NCBI GenBank assembly: GCA_019113745.1
Contig: DXGV01000030.1
Coordinates: 1 to 51,641, forward strand
Direction of reading: 5' to 3'
DNA length: 51,641 nt
Source: Candidatus Blautia intestinavium
GTDB taxonomy: Bacteria > Bacillota > Clostridia > Lachnospirales > Lachnospiraceae
Part shown: positions 41,478 through 51,532 of the stretch, in pieces
Layout of the letters: every line of letters begins with the position of its first letter
How positions within the stretch are numbered: the first letter of the stretch is position 1
The notes under the pieces: generated by a model
What the model was told of the DNA's origin: nothing
Databases searched by the model: none
The model's input: only the letters and a program-made list of their open reading frames with translations
Program-made: the position numbers and the translations under genes

Positions 41478-42415
41478 CTTATTTGATCCGTTTTCGTCCA
41501 CATTCTGCTCTTTTCTTCCTGTTTCTCCGTCTCTCTTCCCTGATTTCTGTATTCCCTGGGCGTCATTCCATATCGGGTCTTAAACTGCCTGTTAAAATTC
41601 GACAGATTTTCAAATCCGGCATTTGCGGCAATCGTTACAATCTTCTCGTCGCTGCGGCGGAGATTTTCGGCGGCGGCGGACAGGCGTCTGTCGTTTACAT
41701 AGGATATAAGGCTTCCTCCTGTCATCTGTTTGAACCATCTCATAAAATGGCTGCTGCTCCATCCGCAGAAATCTGCCATATCCGCTACGGTCAGAGACTC
41801 TCTGTCCCTTCTCTCGATTTCCTGCAGAACAACCTTCAGGCGTTCCATATCCGGCGAAACATTATGGGGGCTTCCTGGAAATTTCCGCACAAGAAGAAAG
41901 ATCAGTTCAAGGGCCGCAGCCTTTACGCCAAGTTCAAATCCCGTCTCTCTTGATCCGCACAGACGCTCCATCTTATGAAGGCAGGACACTGTCTTTTCAT
42001 ATTCTTTTTCCCCGCCGGAAAGCCGGACCGGAGGAAGAAGCCTTCCGGCTGCAAGAGGATTCAGATATTCCCCTGCGCAGACGTCCGCCGCACCGGCCCC
42101 CAGAAATTCCACTTCAAATATGATATTCTCATATTCCATGGAGTATCCCGGCTCCCTCCGAATGGAATGAAGAGTTCCCGGGGGTATCACAAAAACATCA
42201 CCTTCTTTTCCCGGATATGTTTTCATGCCAAGCTGGATTTTTCCTCTCCCCTTTTTCACATAGATCAGTTCCATCTCCTTATGCCAGTGAAGAACTACAG
42301 AAGGAAAATCCAGGGGAATGGTACAGGGATAAATGTTAAAGGGGAAAAGTCTGCTGCCATGCTTTTTTGTCTCTTCATACCGTTTTTTTATTTTTTCTTC
42401 TCTTTCTGATACCAT
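41471..42415 (-). CDS. AraC family transcriptional regulator with cupin domain
   Basis: A 314-residue regulator. The cupin part has LHWHKEMELIYVKKGRG and GDVFVIPPGTLHSI. The C-terminal HTH pair includes LTVADMADFCGWSSSHFMRWFKQMTG and TIAANAGFENLSNFNRQFKTRYGMTPREYR. Divergent to the glycogen phosphorylase gene, which makes regulation of carbohydrate storage plausible but unproven. Its C-terminal codons run into an SdpR-like operator, so it closely abuts the sdpRI-like operon. Confidence 0.88.
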   Translation of the reverse strand: MVSEREEKIKKRYEETKKHGSRLFPFNIYPCTIPLDFPSVVLHWHKEMELIYVKKGRGKIQLGMKTYPGKEGDVFVIPPGTLHSIRREPGYSMEYENIIFEVEFLGAGAADVCAGEYLNPLAAGRLLPPVRLSGGEKEYEKTVSCLHKMERLCGSRETGFELGVKAAALELIFLLVRKFPGSPHNVSPDMERLKVVLQEIERRDRESLTVADMADFCGWSSSHFMRWFKQMTGGSLISYVNDRRLSAAAENLRRSDEKIVTIAANAGFENLSNFNRQFKTRYGMTPREYRNQGRETEKQEEKSRMWTKTDQISI

Positions 42416-42586
42416 TCAGAACCTTCTCCTTTTCATTTTGTCAGGATTTTAAGAAAAACAGGTTTCTCCCTTTTCCGGGTATCATCCTGCCCTCACCCAA
42501 GTATGATAGGATTGTATCATTATTTGCAACCATTTTACAAGATAAAACCTCTGATCCATGGTAAAACATAATCATACAAAAGACGT

Positions 42587-42608
42587 CTGCAGATTCTGAA
42601 ATCTGCAG
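42587..42608 (+). other. Hairpin in the glgP leader
   Basis: CTGCAGATT pairs with AATCTGCAG across CTGA, 55 bp before the glgP start. It has no U-tract, so it is not a terminator and may stabilise or regulate the leader. Nothing else is evident in the 248-bp intergenic region. Confidence 0.4.
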
Positions 42609-42663
42609 TGTATGAAGCGGCAGTACAGAAAATAGAAATCCAGTCGCACGAAAGGAGTTTATT

Positions 42664-44931
42664 ATGAGTACATCCATGAATCTTACTCTCACCCGCCTCC
42701 TGGGAAAAAGTCCGGCGGAGGCTTCTAATGAAGAAATTTACACCGCTCTTCTCAGACTGATCCAGGAAAAGAGCGCCCGCCGCACGGCGGATGCCGCCGG
42801 ACGGAAACTTTACTATATTTCCGCCGAGTTTCTCATCGGAAAGCTTCTTTCCAACAATCTGATCAATCTCGGCCTTTATGACGAGGTCCGTTCCGTCCTT
42901 GCGGAAGCTGGAAAAAATCTTTCTGACATTGAAGAACTGGAGCCGGAACCCAGTCTGGGAAACGGAGGTCTGGGACGACTGGCCGCCTGTTTTCTGGACA
43001 GTCTCGCAACCTTAAACCTTCCGGGAGACGGCGTGGGGCTCCGCTATCACTGCGGACTTTTCCATCAGGATTTCAAAAACGGCGTGCAGAATGAATCTCC
43101 CGATTACTGGCTGACTCCCCAGAGCGCGGCAGAGCCTACGGATATCCTTTTCCCGGTATCTCTTGCGGGAAAAGAGTATTCCGCCCGCCTTTACAGACTC
43201 CCTGTCACCGGCTACGAGGGACGGACAAACAGCCTGAATCTTTTCGATCTGGATTCTGTAGATGAATCCATTATCGGAAACGGCATCTCCTTTGACAAAA
43301 AGGACATTGCAAAAAACCTGACACTGTTTTTGTATCCGGACGATTCTGACGACGACGGCCAGCTTCTGCGTATCTACCAGCAGTATTTCATGGTTTCCGC
43401 AGGCGCCCAACTGATCCTTCAGGAATGTGCATCCCGGGGCTGCAATTACCACGATCTGGCTGACTATGCCGCCATTCAGATCAACGATACCCATCCCAGT
43501 ATGGTGATCCCGGAGCTGATCCGCCTTCTGGAGCTTCACGGCATCGAGTTTGAAGAAGCTGTACAGATCGTTACAGATACCTGCGCCTATACTAATCATA
43601 CGATTCTTGCGGAGGCTCTGGAAAAATGGCCCAGAAACTTCCTGGAGCAGGTAGTTCCCCAGCTTATGCCTGTGATTGAAAAGCTGGACGCTCTCGCGCG
43701 CACCAGAACAGACAACGAAGCCGTAGCTGTTATTGACAAAAACGACGTGATCCATATGGCTCACATGGATATCCATTTCACCCACTCCACCAACGGCGTG
43801 GCGGCCCTCCATACGGAAATTTTGAAAAACAGCGAGCTGGCTGATTTTTATCAGCTTTATCCTGAAAAATTCAATAACAAGACAAACGGCATCACTTTCC
43901 GCCGCTGGCTTCTGAAATGCAATCCCGCCCTGGCAGATGAGATCGAGTCTCTCATCGGCAGCGGGTTCAAAAAAGACGCTTCCTGCCTGGAAAAGCTTCT
44001 TGCATTTACAGAAGATAAAGAAGTACTGAAAAAAATTGCGGAGATCAAGAAAGAAAACAAAAAGGAACTTGCCCGCTGGCTGAAAGCAAAGCAGGGCGTG
44101 GAGCTGAATACAGAGGCCATGTTCTCCATCCAGTCCAAGCGTCTTCATGAATACAAGCGCCAACAGCTTAATCTTCTGTTTCTGATCCATCAGTATTTTG
44201 AGATCAAAGCGGGACATAAGCCCTCCGTACCGCTGGTAAGTATTTTCGGCGCAAAGGCGGCTCCGGCATATATTATTGCCAAAGATATCATCCACGCTCT
44301 TCTCACTCTGTCAAAAGTGATAGAAAACGATCCGGAAGTATCTCCCTGGATGCAGCTTGTTTTCGTAGAGAATTACAATGTCACCGCCGCCGAGAAAATG
44401 ATCCCGGCCTGCGACCTTTCCGAACAGATCAGCCTTGCGTCAAAGGAAGCCTCCGGAACAGGAAACATGAAATTCATGCTGAACGGCGCCCTGACCCTTG
44501 GAACAATGGACGGCGCCAACGTGGAGATCTGCGAGGCGGTTGGACAGGAAAATATCTACATCTTCGGACAGAGCAGCAAGCAGGTTATCCACCGCTACGC
44601 AGAGGGCGATTACTGTGCGGCCGACTGGTACGAAGGGGATCCCAACCTGCGTCGCGCCATTGATTTCCTTATCGGAGAAGAAATGATGACGTATGGCCTT
44701 AAAGAGCATCTGGAACGTCTTCACCATGAACTGATCAGCAAAGACTGGTTCCAGACTCTTCCGGATTTCAACGCATACGTTGTCCGCAAGCAGCAGGCTA
44801 TGGCGGATTATGCGGCAGATTCTTCGGACTGGACACGAAGAGCTCTGATCAATATTGCGAAGGCAGGTTTCTTCTCCTCAGACAGAACAATTGAAGAGTA
44901 CAACAGGGATATCTGGAAACTGAAAAGTTGA
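42664..44931 (+). CDS. glgP: Glycogen/alpha-glucan phosphorylase
   Basis: A 755-residue pyridoxal-phosphate enzyme releasing glucose-1-phosphate from alpha-1,4-glucans. Motifs: [21 protein letters not shown] (82-102), [25 protein letters not shown], and the PLP lysine segment [28 protein letters not shown] near residue 600. It lacks the N-terminal extension of eukaryotic enzymes and is slightly shorter than the usual 800 residues. RBS GAAAGGAG precedes ATG 42664. It is monocistronic, and no other glycogen gene is nearby. Confidence 0.95.
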   Translation: MSTSMNLTLTRLLGKSPAEASNEEIYTALLRLIQEKSARRTADAAGRKLYYISAEFLIGKLLSNNLINLGLYDEVRSVLAEAGKNLSDIEELEPEPSLGNGGLGRLAACFLDSLATLNLPGDGVGLRYHCGLFHQDFKNGVQNESPDYWLTPQSAAEPTDILFPVSLAGKEYSARLYRLPVTGYEGRTNSLNLFDLDSVDESIIGNGISFDKKDIAKNLTLFLYPDDSDDDGQLLRIYQQYFMVSAGAQLILQECASRGCNYHDLADYAAIQINDTHPSMVIPELIRLLELHGIEFEEAVQIVTDTCAYTNHTILAEALEKWPRNFLEQVVPQLMPVIEKLDALARTRTDNEAVAVIDKNDVIHMAHMDIHFTHSTNGVAALHTEILKNSELADFYQLYPEKFNNKTNGITFRRWLLKCNPALADEIESLIGSGFKKDASCLEKLLAFTEDKEVLKKIAEIKKENKKELARWLKAKQGVELNTEAMFSIQSKRLHEYKRQQLNLLFLIHQYFEIKAGHKPSVPLVSIFGAKAAPAYIIAKDIIHALLTLSKVIENDPEVSPWMQLVFVENYNVTAAEKMIPACDLSEQISLASKEASGTGNMKFMLNGALTLGTMDGANVEICEAVGQENIYIFGQSSKQVIHRYAEGDYCAADWYEGDPNLRRAIDFLIGEEMMTYGLKEHLERLHHELISKDWFQTLPDFNAYVVRKQQAMADYAADSSDWTRRALINIAKAGFFSSDRTIEEYNRDIWKLKS

Positions 44932-44945
44932 AATTTCCTGTGAAG

Positions 44946-45018
44946 AAAACAACAGCGCCTTCCGGCTGACAGGAACAGAAACTTTCCTGCCTGTCCGGGA
45001 GGCGCTGCTGTTTTCTTT
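44946..45018. terminator. Bidirectional terminator between glgP and the solute-binding gene
   Basis: AACAGCGCC(T)TCCGG pairs with CCGG(G)AGGCGCTG, with inner CAGGAA/TTCCTG, flanked by A-rich and T-rich tracts on both sides (TTTTCTTTTC on plus, TTGTTTTCTTC on minus). Serves both converging genes. Confidence 0.85.
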
Positions 45019-46683
45019 TCATTCCGCGGGATTCAGCTTTCGTATCTGCTCTGTCAGTTCTTTGCCGCCCTGCCGGTACCATTCCTCTGTAAAAGTGTCA
45101 AAATAGCCCACAGGCTTTTCTCCCATGATGATCTGAATAAATGTATTCTTCTCATAATCCTGGAGAGATTTCGGCAACTCGCCGTCTGTATCGTCCAGAT
45201 AATTTCGCCGGGCCGGCCGGTAGCCGCCGTCGATCAGAAGGCCCACCGCGGATATCCGGGACTTATAAGCAGCCCAGTCCTCCGGTGAAGGGGAAGGCTC
45301 GCTGAGATACCGGCTGCAGGCTTCAAAATAAGACCGGGCGATAGCGCTCATGTCCTCTGTTCCTCTTTCTCCGGCCATAGCCTCCCTGATCTCCTCCGTC
45401 ACCTGGTATGTGGCCTCATTATAATCCACATTAATCACCAGCGGACGGGCCGTAGGATCCACATTCAGGGCAAAATATTCATTGACCTCCTGGGCGTCCT
45501 TTGCCTCGTATCTTGTGTAATCGAACAGGACACTGATGATCTTCATGACAATTTCCGGATGCTCATATCCTTTCCGCACCACTACATATTTGTTGTCCCG
45601 AAAGGAAGCGTACACATTTTCATTTGACGGTTCCTGAAGATAATAGGGCTCCCAGTCGGCTTCGCCGCCGCTTTCATACATATCCATCAGCGGATTGTTC
45701 GGCGTCCACCACAGACCGAAAAAGGCTCCGCATTTCCCTTCCAGCACAAGATCGCGGAGATTGTTGCTGGCTCTCAGGGCAAAATTCTGATCCAGGATCC
45801 CTTTTTCGTAAAGTTCATGGAGATATTCCAGAGCCTTTTTCGTTTCTTCTGTAAGAGATCCGTATGTGATCTCTCCGTCTTTTTTTACCCAGCGCTGGGG
45901 ATGGGCCCCAAAGCTGTCAAACACCGGATCCATGGAGTAACTGGTACTGGTGCTTCCCACCAGATCTGTATCACAGACAAGTCCTACAGGCTCCTCTCCA
46001 TCTTCCGTTCCCATACGGTTTTTCACAAAAGCTTCAACAATACGGAATCCGTCTTCCAATGTTTTGGGCTCCTCAAGCCCCAGCTCTTCCATCCAGTCTT
46101 TTCTCAGCCACATCAGACAGGGACCGTGGTCGATCACCGTCTCAGGAATCGCCATCAGTTTTCCGTCGAATCTCCCCGCATCCAGAAGATCTCCTCCATA
46201 GCTTTCATACATCTCCTTGATCCTTGGAGAGGTACAGTTTTCAAAGACCTCCGTCAGATCCTCCACAAGATCGTTTTCCACCAGTTCTTTCAGAGTCTCC
46301 CTGTCAGAAACCACCAGAACGTCCGGCAGCGTCCGGTCTTTGGCGATAATGTTCACTACCTCGTCGTACCGGTCTTCGCTTTCCATGTAAATTGTGTCGT
46401 TCTGGATATTCAGCATCTTCCTGAGATATCTTGTGTAAGCGTTGTCCTCATAAGTATTTCCCTCCGGAAGATTGGAATCGTTGGCGCCGCTCATCTGACC
46501 CAGAGTATAAGTCACCAGTTCCGGATATGCTCCATAGGGAGTAGTCTTTGCTTTTTCCCAGGCTTTCCTGTTCTCCTCGGACACCTCCTGCCCTGTCCGG
46601 TAGGCGGTCTTTTCTGTTCTCTGGCATCCGCACATCAGGCAGAGGATCATCAATACGGCCAGACCTTTCCATCTTTTCTGCAT
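45019..46683 (-). CDS. Extracellular solute-binding lipoprotein (carbohydrate ABC importer)
   Basis: A 554-residue LplA-like family-1 solute-binding protein. A signal peptide ends in a lipobox-like LMCGC (cysteine 20). A long N-terminal YTLGQMSGANDSNLPEGNTYEDN is typical for LplA-type proteins of Firmicutes, and the binding region has WWTPNNPLMDMY and SFRDNKYVVVRKGYEHPE. It delivers oligosaccharides to the permeases encoded upstream. RBS AGAAGGAAG lies inside the end of the kinase gene, whose stop is 1 base before ATG, so translation is coupled. It stands after the regulators rather than beside the permeases. Confidence 0.87.
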   Translation of the reverse strand: MQKRWKGLAVLMILCLMCGCQRTEKTAYRTGQEVSEENRKAWEKAKTTPYGAYPELVTYTLGQMSGANDSNLPEGNTYEDNAYTRYLRKMLNIQNDTIYMESEDRYDEVVNIIAKDRTLPDVLVVSDRETLKELVENDLVEDLTEVFENCTSPRIKEMYESYGGDLLDAGRFDGKLMAIPETVIDHGPCLMWLRKDWMEELGLEEPKTLEDGFRIVEAFVKNRMGTEDGEEPVGLVCDTDLVGSTSTSYSMDPVFDSFGAHPQRWVKKDGEITYGSLTEETKKALEYLHELYEKGILDQNFALRASNNLRDLVLEGKCGAFFGLWWTPNNPLMDMYESGGEADWEPYYLQEPSNENVYASFRDNKYVVVRKGYEHPEIVMKIISVLFDYTRYEAKDAQEVNEYFALNVDPTARPLVINVDYNEATYQVTEEIREAMAGERGTEDMSAIARSYFEACSRYLSEPSPSPEDWAAYKSRISAVGLLIDGGYRPARRNYLDDTDGELPKSLQDYEKNTFIQIIMGEKPVGYFDTFTEEWYRQGGKELTEQIRKLNPAE

Positions 46684-46684
46684 A

Positions 46685-48370
46685 TTATCTTCCTTCTTTC
46701 GGGAATCTCATTTCCACCTTGGTACCTTCTCCCGGACTGCTGAAGATACGGATCCTGTACTTGTCCCCATATAAAAGACAGATCCTGTCGTTTACATTCT
46801 TCAGGCCGTAGCCTTCCGCCTGGTAAGTGACAAGAGTCTCCGCTTTCTTCTGCTCCATTCCAAGTCCGTTATCCTGTACGACGATCATTACCTCTTTGTC
46901 CATATCCAGGAAGGAAAGCTTCAGTATCTTCTCTCCCTCCTCTTTTTCATCCAGACCGTGTTCCAGCGCGTTTTCCACCACAGGCTGCAAAAGAAGCTTC
47001 GGCATCTTTTCATTTTTTACAGACTCGTCCACATCCCACTCCACGGTAAAATCATGATCGTGCATTACAAGCTGGATCTCCAGATATGCCTCCATATTCC
47101 GGATACAGCTTTCCACCGTCACCATATCCTCTCCTTTGCTGAGCGCTGTCCGGTAAAAAGTGGAAAGCGCCAGGGTTACTTTGCTGATCTCTTTCTGTCC
47201 TCCCCGGATCGCCATCCAGTTGATCACAGAAAGGGTATTGTAGAGAAAATGAGGATTGATCTGGGCCTGAAGCGCTTTCAGTTCAAATTCCTTCAGGGCG
47301 ATTTTATTTACATACACCTCGTCGATCAGACGGTTGATCTCATCCATCATTCTGCGGAAGCTCCGGATCAGGATTCCCACCTCGTCCTCAGAGCTGCTGG
47401 ATACTGTGACCTCCCGGCTTCCATGATTTACCCGGTCAATGTTTCTGGTAAGCTCTTCTATCTTTCTGGTAAAAAGCTTGGAGAAGATCAGACCAAGGAA
47501 AAAAATGATCAGCACGCAGAAAATGATCAGCGGAATCTCTTCCAGAGAAAGCCTCAGAACCGATCCTGAAATAGAATCCCTGGATTTGCACAGGTAAAAA
47601 GTCCATCCTGTATGTTCGTCGGCGCTTTTTACATACTCACAGGTCTCCTTGATCCGTCCCAGGACCTTTTTTGCGGAGGCCTTCCGGATCTCTGTTTCCT
47701 GAAGAGAGTGATTCAGGTATAAAACCTTCCCTTCCTTATCCGCGATCATCCCGCCGGTGTTTTCTTCTATAATGTTGGTAAGAGGCTCAAAAATCTTGTC
47801 GTAATCCAGGGTGATACAAAGAACAGCCTCCAGTGTTTTGCCGTCATATATCCTGCGTACCGCCGTAACCTCTTTTTCTTCTTCATTTACCGCCCACTGG
47901 ATCCTCACATCGTCTTTCGTTTCCGCGTTCCACCACTCTCTGTCCAGGTTTTTCAGAGGAACCAGCGTGTATTCATGCTCTACCTGGATACTGTCCGCAA
48001 AAAGCTGGATCTGAAGAATAGCGTCGTGATAGGATTTCGGCACAGAAAGCAGAGGATCCGCCACCTGAGTGTACTGTTCATAGGCGGCATAATTATCAAG
48101 ATCCTTCTCCTCTATGATTTCCTCAATATCAGGAGAATAAGTAAGATAGTTGATCAGACTGGCGTACACCTCGATCTGACTGTCAATATTCTCTCTTGCC
48201 TGCTCCAGAATAGACTGCATGTCCTCGATCTCCTTCTGCCGGATCAGGCTGCTCATGCGGTTATGGCTGTACAGCGCAAGCACCGTCATAGGAACTAAGC
48301 TGGCAACCACCAGAAGGATTGTCAGCTTATGACGGTATTTCATATTCTTAACTGCCTGAAGAAGTTTCAT
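46685..48370 (-). CDS. YesM-like sensor histidine kinase
   Basis: A 561-residue membrane kinase: helix 1 about 15-35, an extracellular dCache-like sensor of about 240 residues, helix 2 near 280-300, HAMP (FTRKIEELTRNIDRV), His_kinase box QAQINPHFLYNTLS with His at about 374, and HATPase motifs ENALEHGL, DNGLGM and GYGLKNV. It senses an extracellular sugar or the loaded binding protein. ATG 48370 is preferred (AAGGAA upstream) and overlaps the response-regulator gene; ATG 48343 is an alternative. Pair with the next gene. Confidence 0.9.
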   Translation of the reverse strand: MKLLQAVKNMKYRHKLTILLVVASLVPMTVLALYSHNRMSSLIRQKEIEDMQSILEQARENIDSQIEVYASLINYLTYSPDIEEIIEEKDLDNYAAYEQYTQVADPLLSVPKSYHDAILQIQLFADSIQVEHEYTLVPLKNLDREWWNAETKDDVRIQWAVNEEEKEVTAVRRIYDGKTLEAVLCITLDYDKIFEPLTNIIEENTGGMIADKEGKVLYLNHSLQETEIRKASAKKVLGRIKETCEYVKSADEHTGWTFYLCKSRDSISGSVLRLSLEEIPLIIFCVLIIFFLGLIFSKLFTRKIEELTRNIDRVNHGSREVTVSSSSEDEVGILIRSFRRMMDEINRLIDEVYVNKIALKEFELKALQAQINPHFLYNTLSVINWMAIRGGQKEISKVTLALSTFYRTALSKGEDMVTVESCIRNMEAYLEIQLVMHDHDFTVEWDVDESVKNEKMPKLLLQPVVENALEHGLDEKEEGEKILKLSFLDMDKEVMIVVQDNGLGMEQKKAETLVTYQAEGYGLKNVNDRICLLYGDKYRIRIFSSPGEGTKVEMRFPKEGR

Positions 48371-49883
48371 CTTCCTCTGTTCCTTTCCGGTAGGATTCCG
48401 GACTGCTTCCGTAATATTCCCGGAAGCTTCTGCAAAAATAAGACACGTTGGCGAATCCCACCTTTTCACTTACCTGTGCTACTTTCATATTTGTGCCGCA
48501 AAGGAGTTCTTTTGCTTTCTCCATGCGGAACACCTTGATAAAACGGTTCAGATTCATTCCTGTTTCTTTTTTGAAGATAAAGCTCAGATAACCGGAAGAA
48601 AGATAGACTTTCTCCGCCAGCATTTCCAGATTCAGATCTTCCCCGTAATGCTGATAAATATAGTTTTTTACAGCAGAGACTTCATTTCTTGACTCCTGCA
48701 TGGAACGTTCCAGAAACTTCTCATACTCTCTGATATTTTCCTCCGTCACCCCAAGGATCTCCACAATATTGCCGCAGCTATAGAGGCGGTCGATCTCTTT
48801 TTCCAGACGGTGCTCGTCTGCAAACCGGTTTTCCTGAAAAAGTTCCTGGATCACATTGGAAAACACAAACTTGATATACATGGCGGAGAACTGTGTATTA
48901 CGGCTGTATTTCTCCTTCAGACAGTCAAAATGTTTCCAGAGCTGATCCATGTCCTTTCTGCTGATATCCTCCGATATCATCTGCATGAGCTGGGAATCCT
49001 GCACCTCTCCCGCCGTCATTTTCAGATGCTCTTCCTCACAGGAGAAAATATGTTTGTCCGGATTATAAAATTTTTCCTCCATCTGCTGCTCAAGCTGGCT
49101 CAGGATTTCCGGAAGGCATTCATATCCATCAAACTTTCTGCTTACCGCCAGATAAAAGCGGACCATATAGTTTCTCTTCAGGAATGTATACAGGTGATTT
49201 GCCACCAGAACATAATCACAGTAAACATCCTGAAAGAATAAAAGAGACTGGCGTTCGTTCAAATTCAGATAAAAGAACATCCTCCGAAGTTCCTTCTGAA
49301 GTTCTTCCGGAAAATCCTCCTCGGAGGTATCAAAAAAGGCAACGTTCGTTTCAATAAGCACCGCGCAGTGCCAGCCGTTCCATTTTTCCAGGTCTATAAG
49401 CTCCTGAGCCTTTTCCAGAATCTCCTTCTTACCGGAGTAAAGATAATTCTGGAGAAAGTACTGCTGAAGAAAATTCTGCTTCCGCCGCTCCTGGCTTTCC
49501 TGCTCTCTTCTGTCATAAATACTTTTTTCCGCCCTCTGTATCGTCTCATGAAAATTATCCGGATCCACAGGCTTGAGGATATAATCTGTAACTCCGTAGC
49601 GGATCGCCTCCTGGGCGAAAGTAAAATCATTATAACCGCTGAAGATCACAATCTGAATATCAGGGAAAAGCTCCTTTGCCCGTCTGGACAGCTCAAGTCC
49701 GTCCATATGGGGCATTTTTATATCTGTAAGAAGCAGATCTATACTCTCTGTCCGAAGGATCTGAAGGGCCTGTTTGCCGTTGGCGGCCTCATATAAGCTT
49801 CGTTTTCCTTTTTCCATGGAAAGCAGGTATTTGATCCCTTCTCTCTCAATTTTTTCATCATCTACAATCAAAACATTCATCAT
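48348..49883 (-). CDS. YesN-like response regulator (REC-AraC)
   Basis: A 511-residue regulator. An N-terminal receiver (VLIVDDEKIEREG, phosphoacceptor in LLTDIKMPHMDG at about 54) joins a long linker to a C-terminal AraC-type DNA-binding domain (LNLEMLAEKVYLSSGYLSFIFKKETG; VGFANVSYFCRSFREYYGSSPESYRKG). Start is taken as ATG 49883, 10 bases after AAAGG; ATG 49892 is too close to it. It is the first gene of an operon with the kinase and binding protein, and likely activates the sugar-uptake genes. Confidence 0.88.
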   Translation of the reverse strand: MMNVLIVDDEKIEREGIKYLLSMEKGKRSLYEAANGKQALQILRTESIDLLLTDIKMPHMDGLELSRRAKELFPDIQIVIFSGYNDFTFAQEAIRYGVTDYILKPVDPDNFHETIQRAEKSIYDRREQESQERRKQNFLQQYFLQNYLYSGKKEILEKAQELIDLEKWNGWHCAVLIETNVAFFDTSEEDFPEELQKELRRMFFYLNLNERQSLLFFQDVYCDYVLVANHLYTFLKRNYMVRFYLAVSRKFDGYECLPEILSQLEQQMEEKFYNPDKHIFSCEEEHLKMTAGEVQDSQLMQMISEDISRKDMDQLWKHFDCLKEKYSRNTQFSAMYIKFVFSNVIQELFQENRFADEHRLEKEIDRLYSCGNIVEILGVTEENIREYEKFLERSMQESRNEVSAVKNYIYQHYGEDLNLEMLAEKVYLSSGYLSFIFKKETGMNLNRFIKVFRMEKAKELLCGTNMKVAQVSEKVGFANVSYFCRSFREYYGSSPESYRKGTEEDETSSGS

Positions 49884-49925
49884 ATTTTCCATACCTTTCG
49901 GGTACCTAATTTATGTTGCCGCTTT

Positions 49926-49954
49926 ATTGTAGCATTGCCATGTTTTGTATACAA
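49926..49954 (-). promoter_or_regulatory. Promoter of the regulator-kinase-binding protein operon
   Basis: TTGTAT (49954-49949), a 17-bp spacer and TACAAT (49931-49926) on the minus strand, 42 bp before the regulator start. Confidence 0.75.
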
Positions 49955-50002
49955 GGATACATATAACTAAAAAAAGCTCGGATTTTTCTACTATTCGTAC
50001 AG

Positions 50003-50042
50003 ATAAAAGTCCCCGGGAAAAGTTTTCTCAGGGACTTTGGAA
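50003..50042 (-). terminator. Rho-independent terminator after the permease genes
   Basis: On the minus strand AAAGTCCC...GGGACTTT with inner GAGAAAA/TTTTC pairing, followed by TTATCTG. It separates the permeases from the regulator operon. Confidence 0.75.
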
Positions 50043-50053
50043 AATCTGTTCTC

Positions 50054-50890
50054 TTATCCTTTTACCGCGCCGGCCACAACGCCTTCGATAATGTATTTCT
50101 GGCAGACGAGATATACGATAATGATAGGAATGATATCGATCATGATACTTGCCATCATAGGGCCCATCTGCACATGGCCGAAGCTTCCCCTGAAGTACTG
50201 CACCGCCATGGGGATCGTCCGGTACTCTTTAATGTCGAGAACCAGCGTAGGCAGAAGGTAATCGTTCCACACCCACATCAGTTCCAGGATCGCTGTCGAA
50301 ATGATCGTAGGTTTCAGAATAGGGATCAGCACACGGGTATATACCTGCCACGGACTGCATCCGTCAATAAGAGCAGCCTCTTCGATCTCCATCGGAATTC
50401 CTTTTACAAAGCCGGTAAACATAAAGACCGCAAGCCCTGCGCCAAATCCAAGATAAATGATACAGATGTTGTATGGATTGTTCAGTTTCAGCGTGTCCGC
50501 TGTTTTCGCCAGAGTGAACATTACCATCTGGAAGGGCACTACCATACTGAACACGCAGAGATAATAAAACGCTTTGGAAAGTTTTCCATTAACCCTTACG
50601 ATATACCAGGCGCTCATGGAGCAGCAGAACAGGATCAGTATTACGGACATCACGGAGATCACCAGGCTGTACCAGAAGGACTTCAGAAAATCCATCTGGG
50701 TAACGCTGGCAATAAAGTTGGCGATGCCGTTAAAGGTCTCCGACGTGGGAAGGCTGAATACTCCTGATGTTGTGATCGCTGATTCTACTTTCAGAGAGTT
50801 TATCAGGATCAGAAGTATGGGATACATCCATAAAACAGAAATCACCGTCAGTATAATCGTTGGAATAATACTTTTTTTCCTATTTGCCAT
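50054..50890 (-). CDS. Carbohydrate ABC transporter permease, MalG/LplC type
   Basis: A 278-residue membrane protein with six helices. The EAA loop EEAALIDGCSPWQVYTRVLIPILKP (about 188-212) contacts the ATPase. N-terminal MANRKKSIIPTIILTVISVLWMYPI is typical of the second permease in such importers. ATG 50890 overlaps the stop of the upstream permease in TAATG, with GGAGG before it. The ATPase is not encoded here; importers of this class commonly share MsmK-like ATPases. Confidence 0.93.
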   Translation of the reverse strand: MANRKKSIIPTIILTVISVLWMYPILLILINSLKVESAITTSGVFSLPTSETFNGIANFIASVTQMDFLKSFWYSLVISVMSVILILFCCSMSAWYIVRVNGKLSKAFYYLCVFSMVVPFQMVMFTLAKTADTLKLNNPYNICIIYLGFGAGLAVFMFTGFVKGIPMEIEEAALIDGCSPWQVYTRVLIPILKPTIISTAILELMWVWNDYLLPTLVLDIKEYRTIPMAVQYFRGSFGHVQMGPMMASIMIDIIPIIIVYLVCQKYIIEGVVAGAVKG

Positions 50891-51532
50891 TACTGCTGCA
50901 CCTCCTTCGATGATGTAGCTTTCAACTGGATCAGCGCGATCGCCACCACCAGGATAAAGAATACCACGGCCTTCGCCTGGCCGATGCCCTTCCACTGCGG
51001 TCCGCTGCGGGCGTAGAACGTATCATAAATGTTCAGCGCCAGAAGCTGTGACTGCTTGCCCGGGTCTCCTCCTGTAAGGGACAGGTTCTGATCGAACATC
51101 TTGAATCCGTTTGTCAGAGTCAGGAAGGTACATATGGTTACGGACGGCATGATCATGGGGATCTTGATCCTGAAAAGGATCTGCCTGGACGTGGCCCCAT
51201 CGATCTTCGCCGCCTCGATAAGATCCGGCGAAACATTATTCAGTCCTGCCACATAAATGATCATCATATATCCGATCTGCTGCCACATCAGAAGAAGCAG
51301 CATTCCTATAAATCCGTTTTTTGCTGAAAGAGCCAGAAGGGGCTGTCTCCACATGGAAAGCAGGCCGTTAAGGAGCGTCTGCCATATGTAACCCAGCACG
51401 ATACCGCCGATCAGGTTCGGCATAAAAAATACGGTGCGGAAAGCGTTTGTTCCTTTGAAGCCTTTTGTCAGAGCCAGTGCAATGGCAAAAGCGCAGATAT
51501 TGATCAGAATACTTGTTGTGGTCAAGCTTTTT
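50890..51532 (-). pseudogene. Carbohydrate ABC permease, MalF/LplB type, 5' end removed by IS insertion
   Basis: The remaining frame of about 213 residues contains the last five helices and a normal EAA loop, SPDLIEAAKIDGATSRQILFRIKIPMIMP. Members normally have about 290-310 residues. The missing part is the N-terminal helix and the first external loop (about 80-90 residues). The native sequence begins at KSLTTTSILINICAF. Just before it the frame runs into an IS3-family end, where a GTG (51540) happens to be in frame. Such a hybrid start would lack the first helix, so the importer is probably not functional. Confidence 0.85.

Noticed and set aside
43012..44295. Long open frame (over 400 codons) antisense to glgP
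   Set aside because: It mirrors the codon usage of the phosphorylase on the other strand, has no domain I recognise and no ribosome site; glgP is certain in this region.
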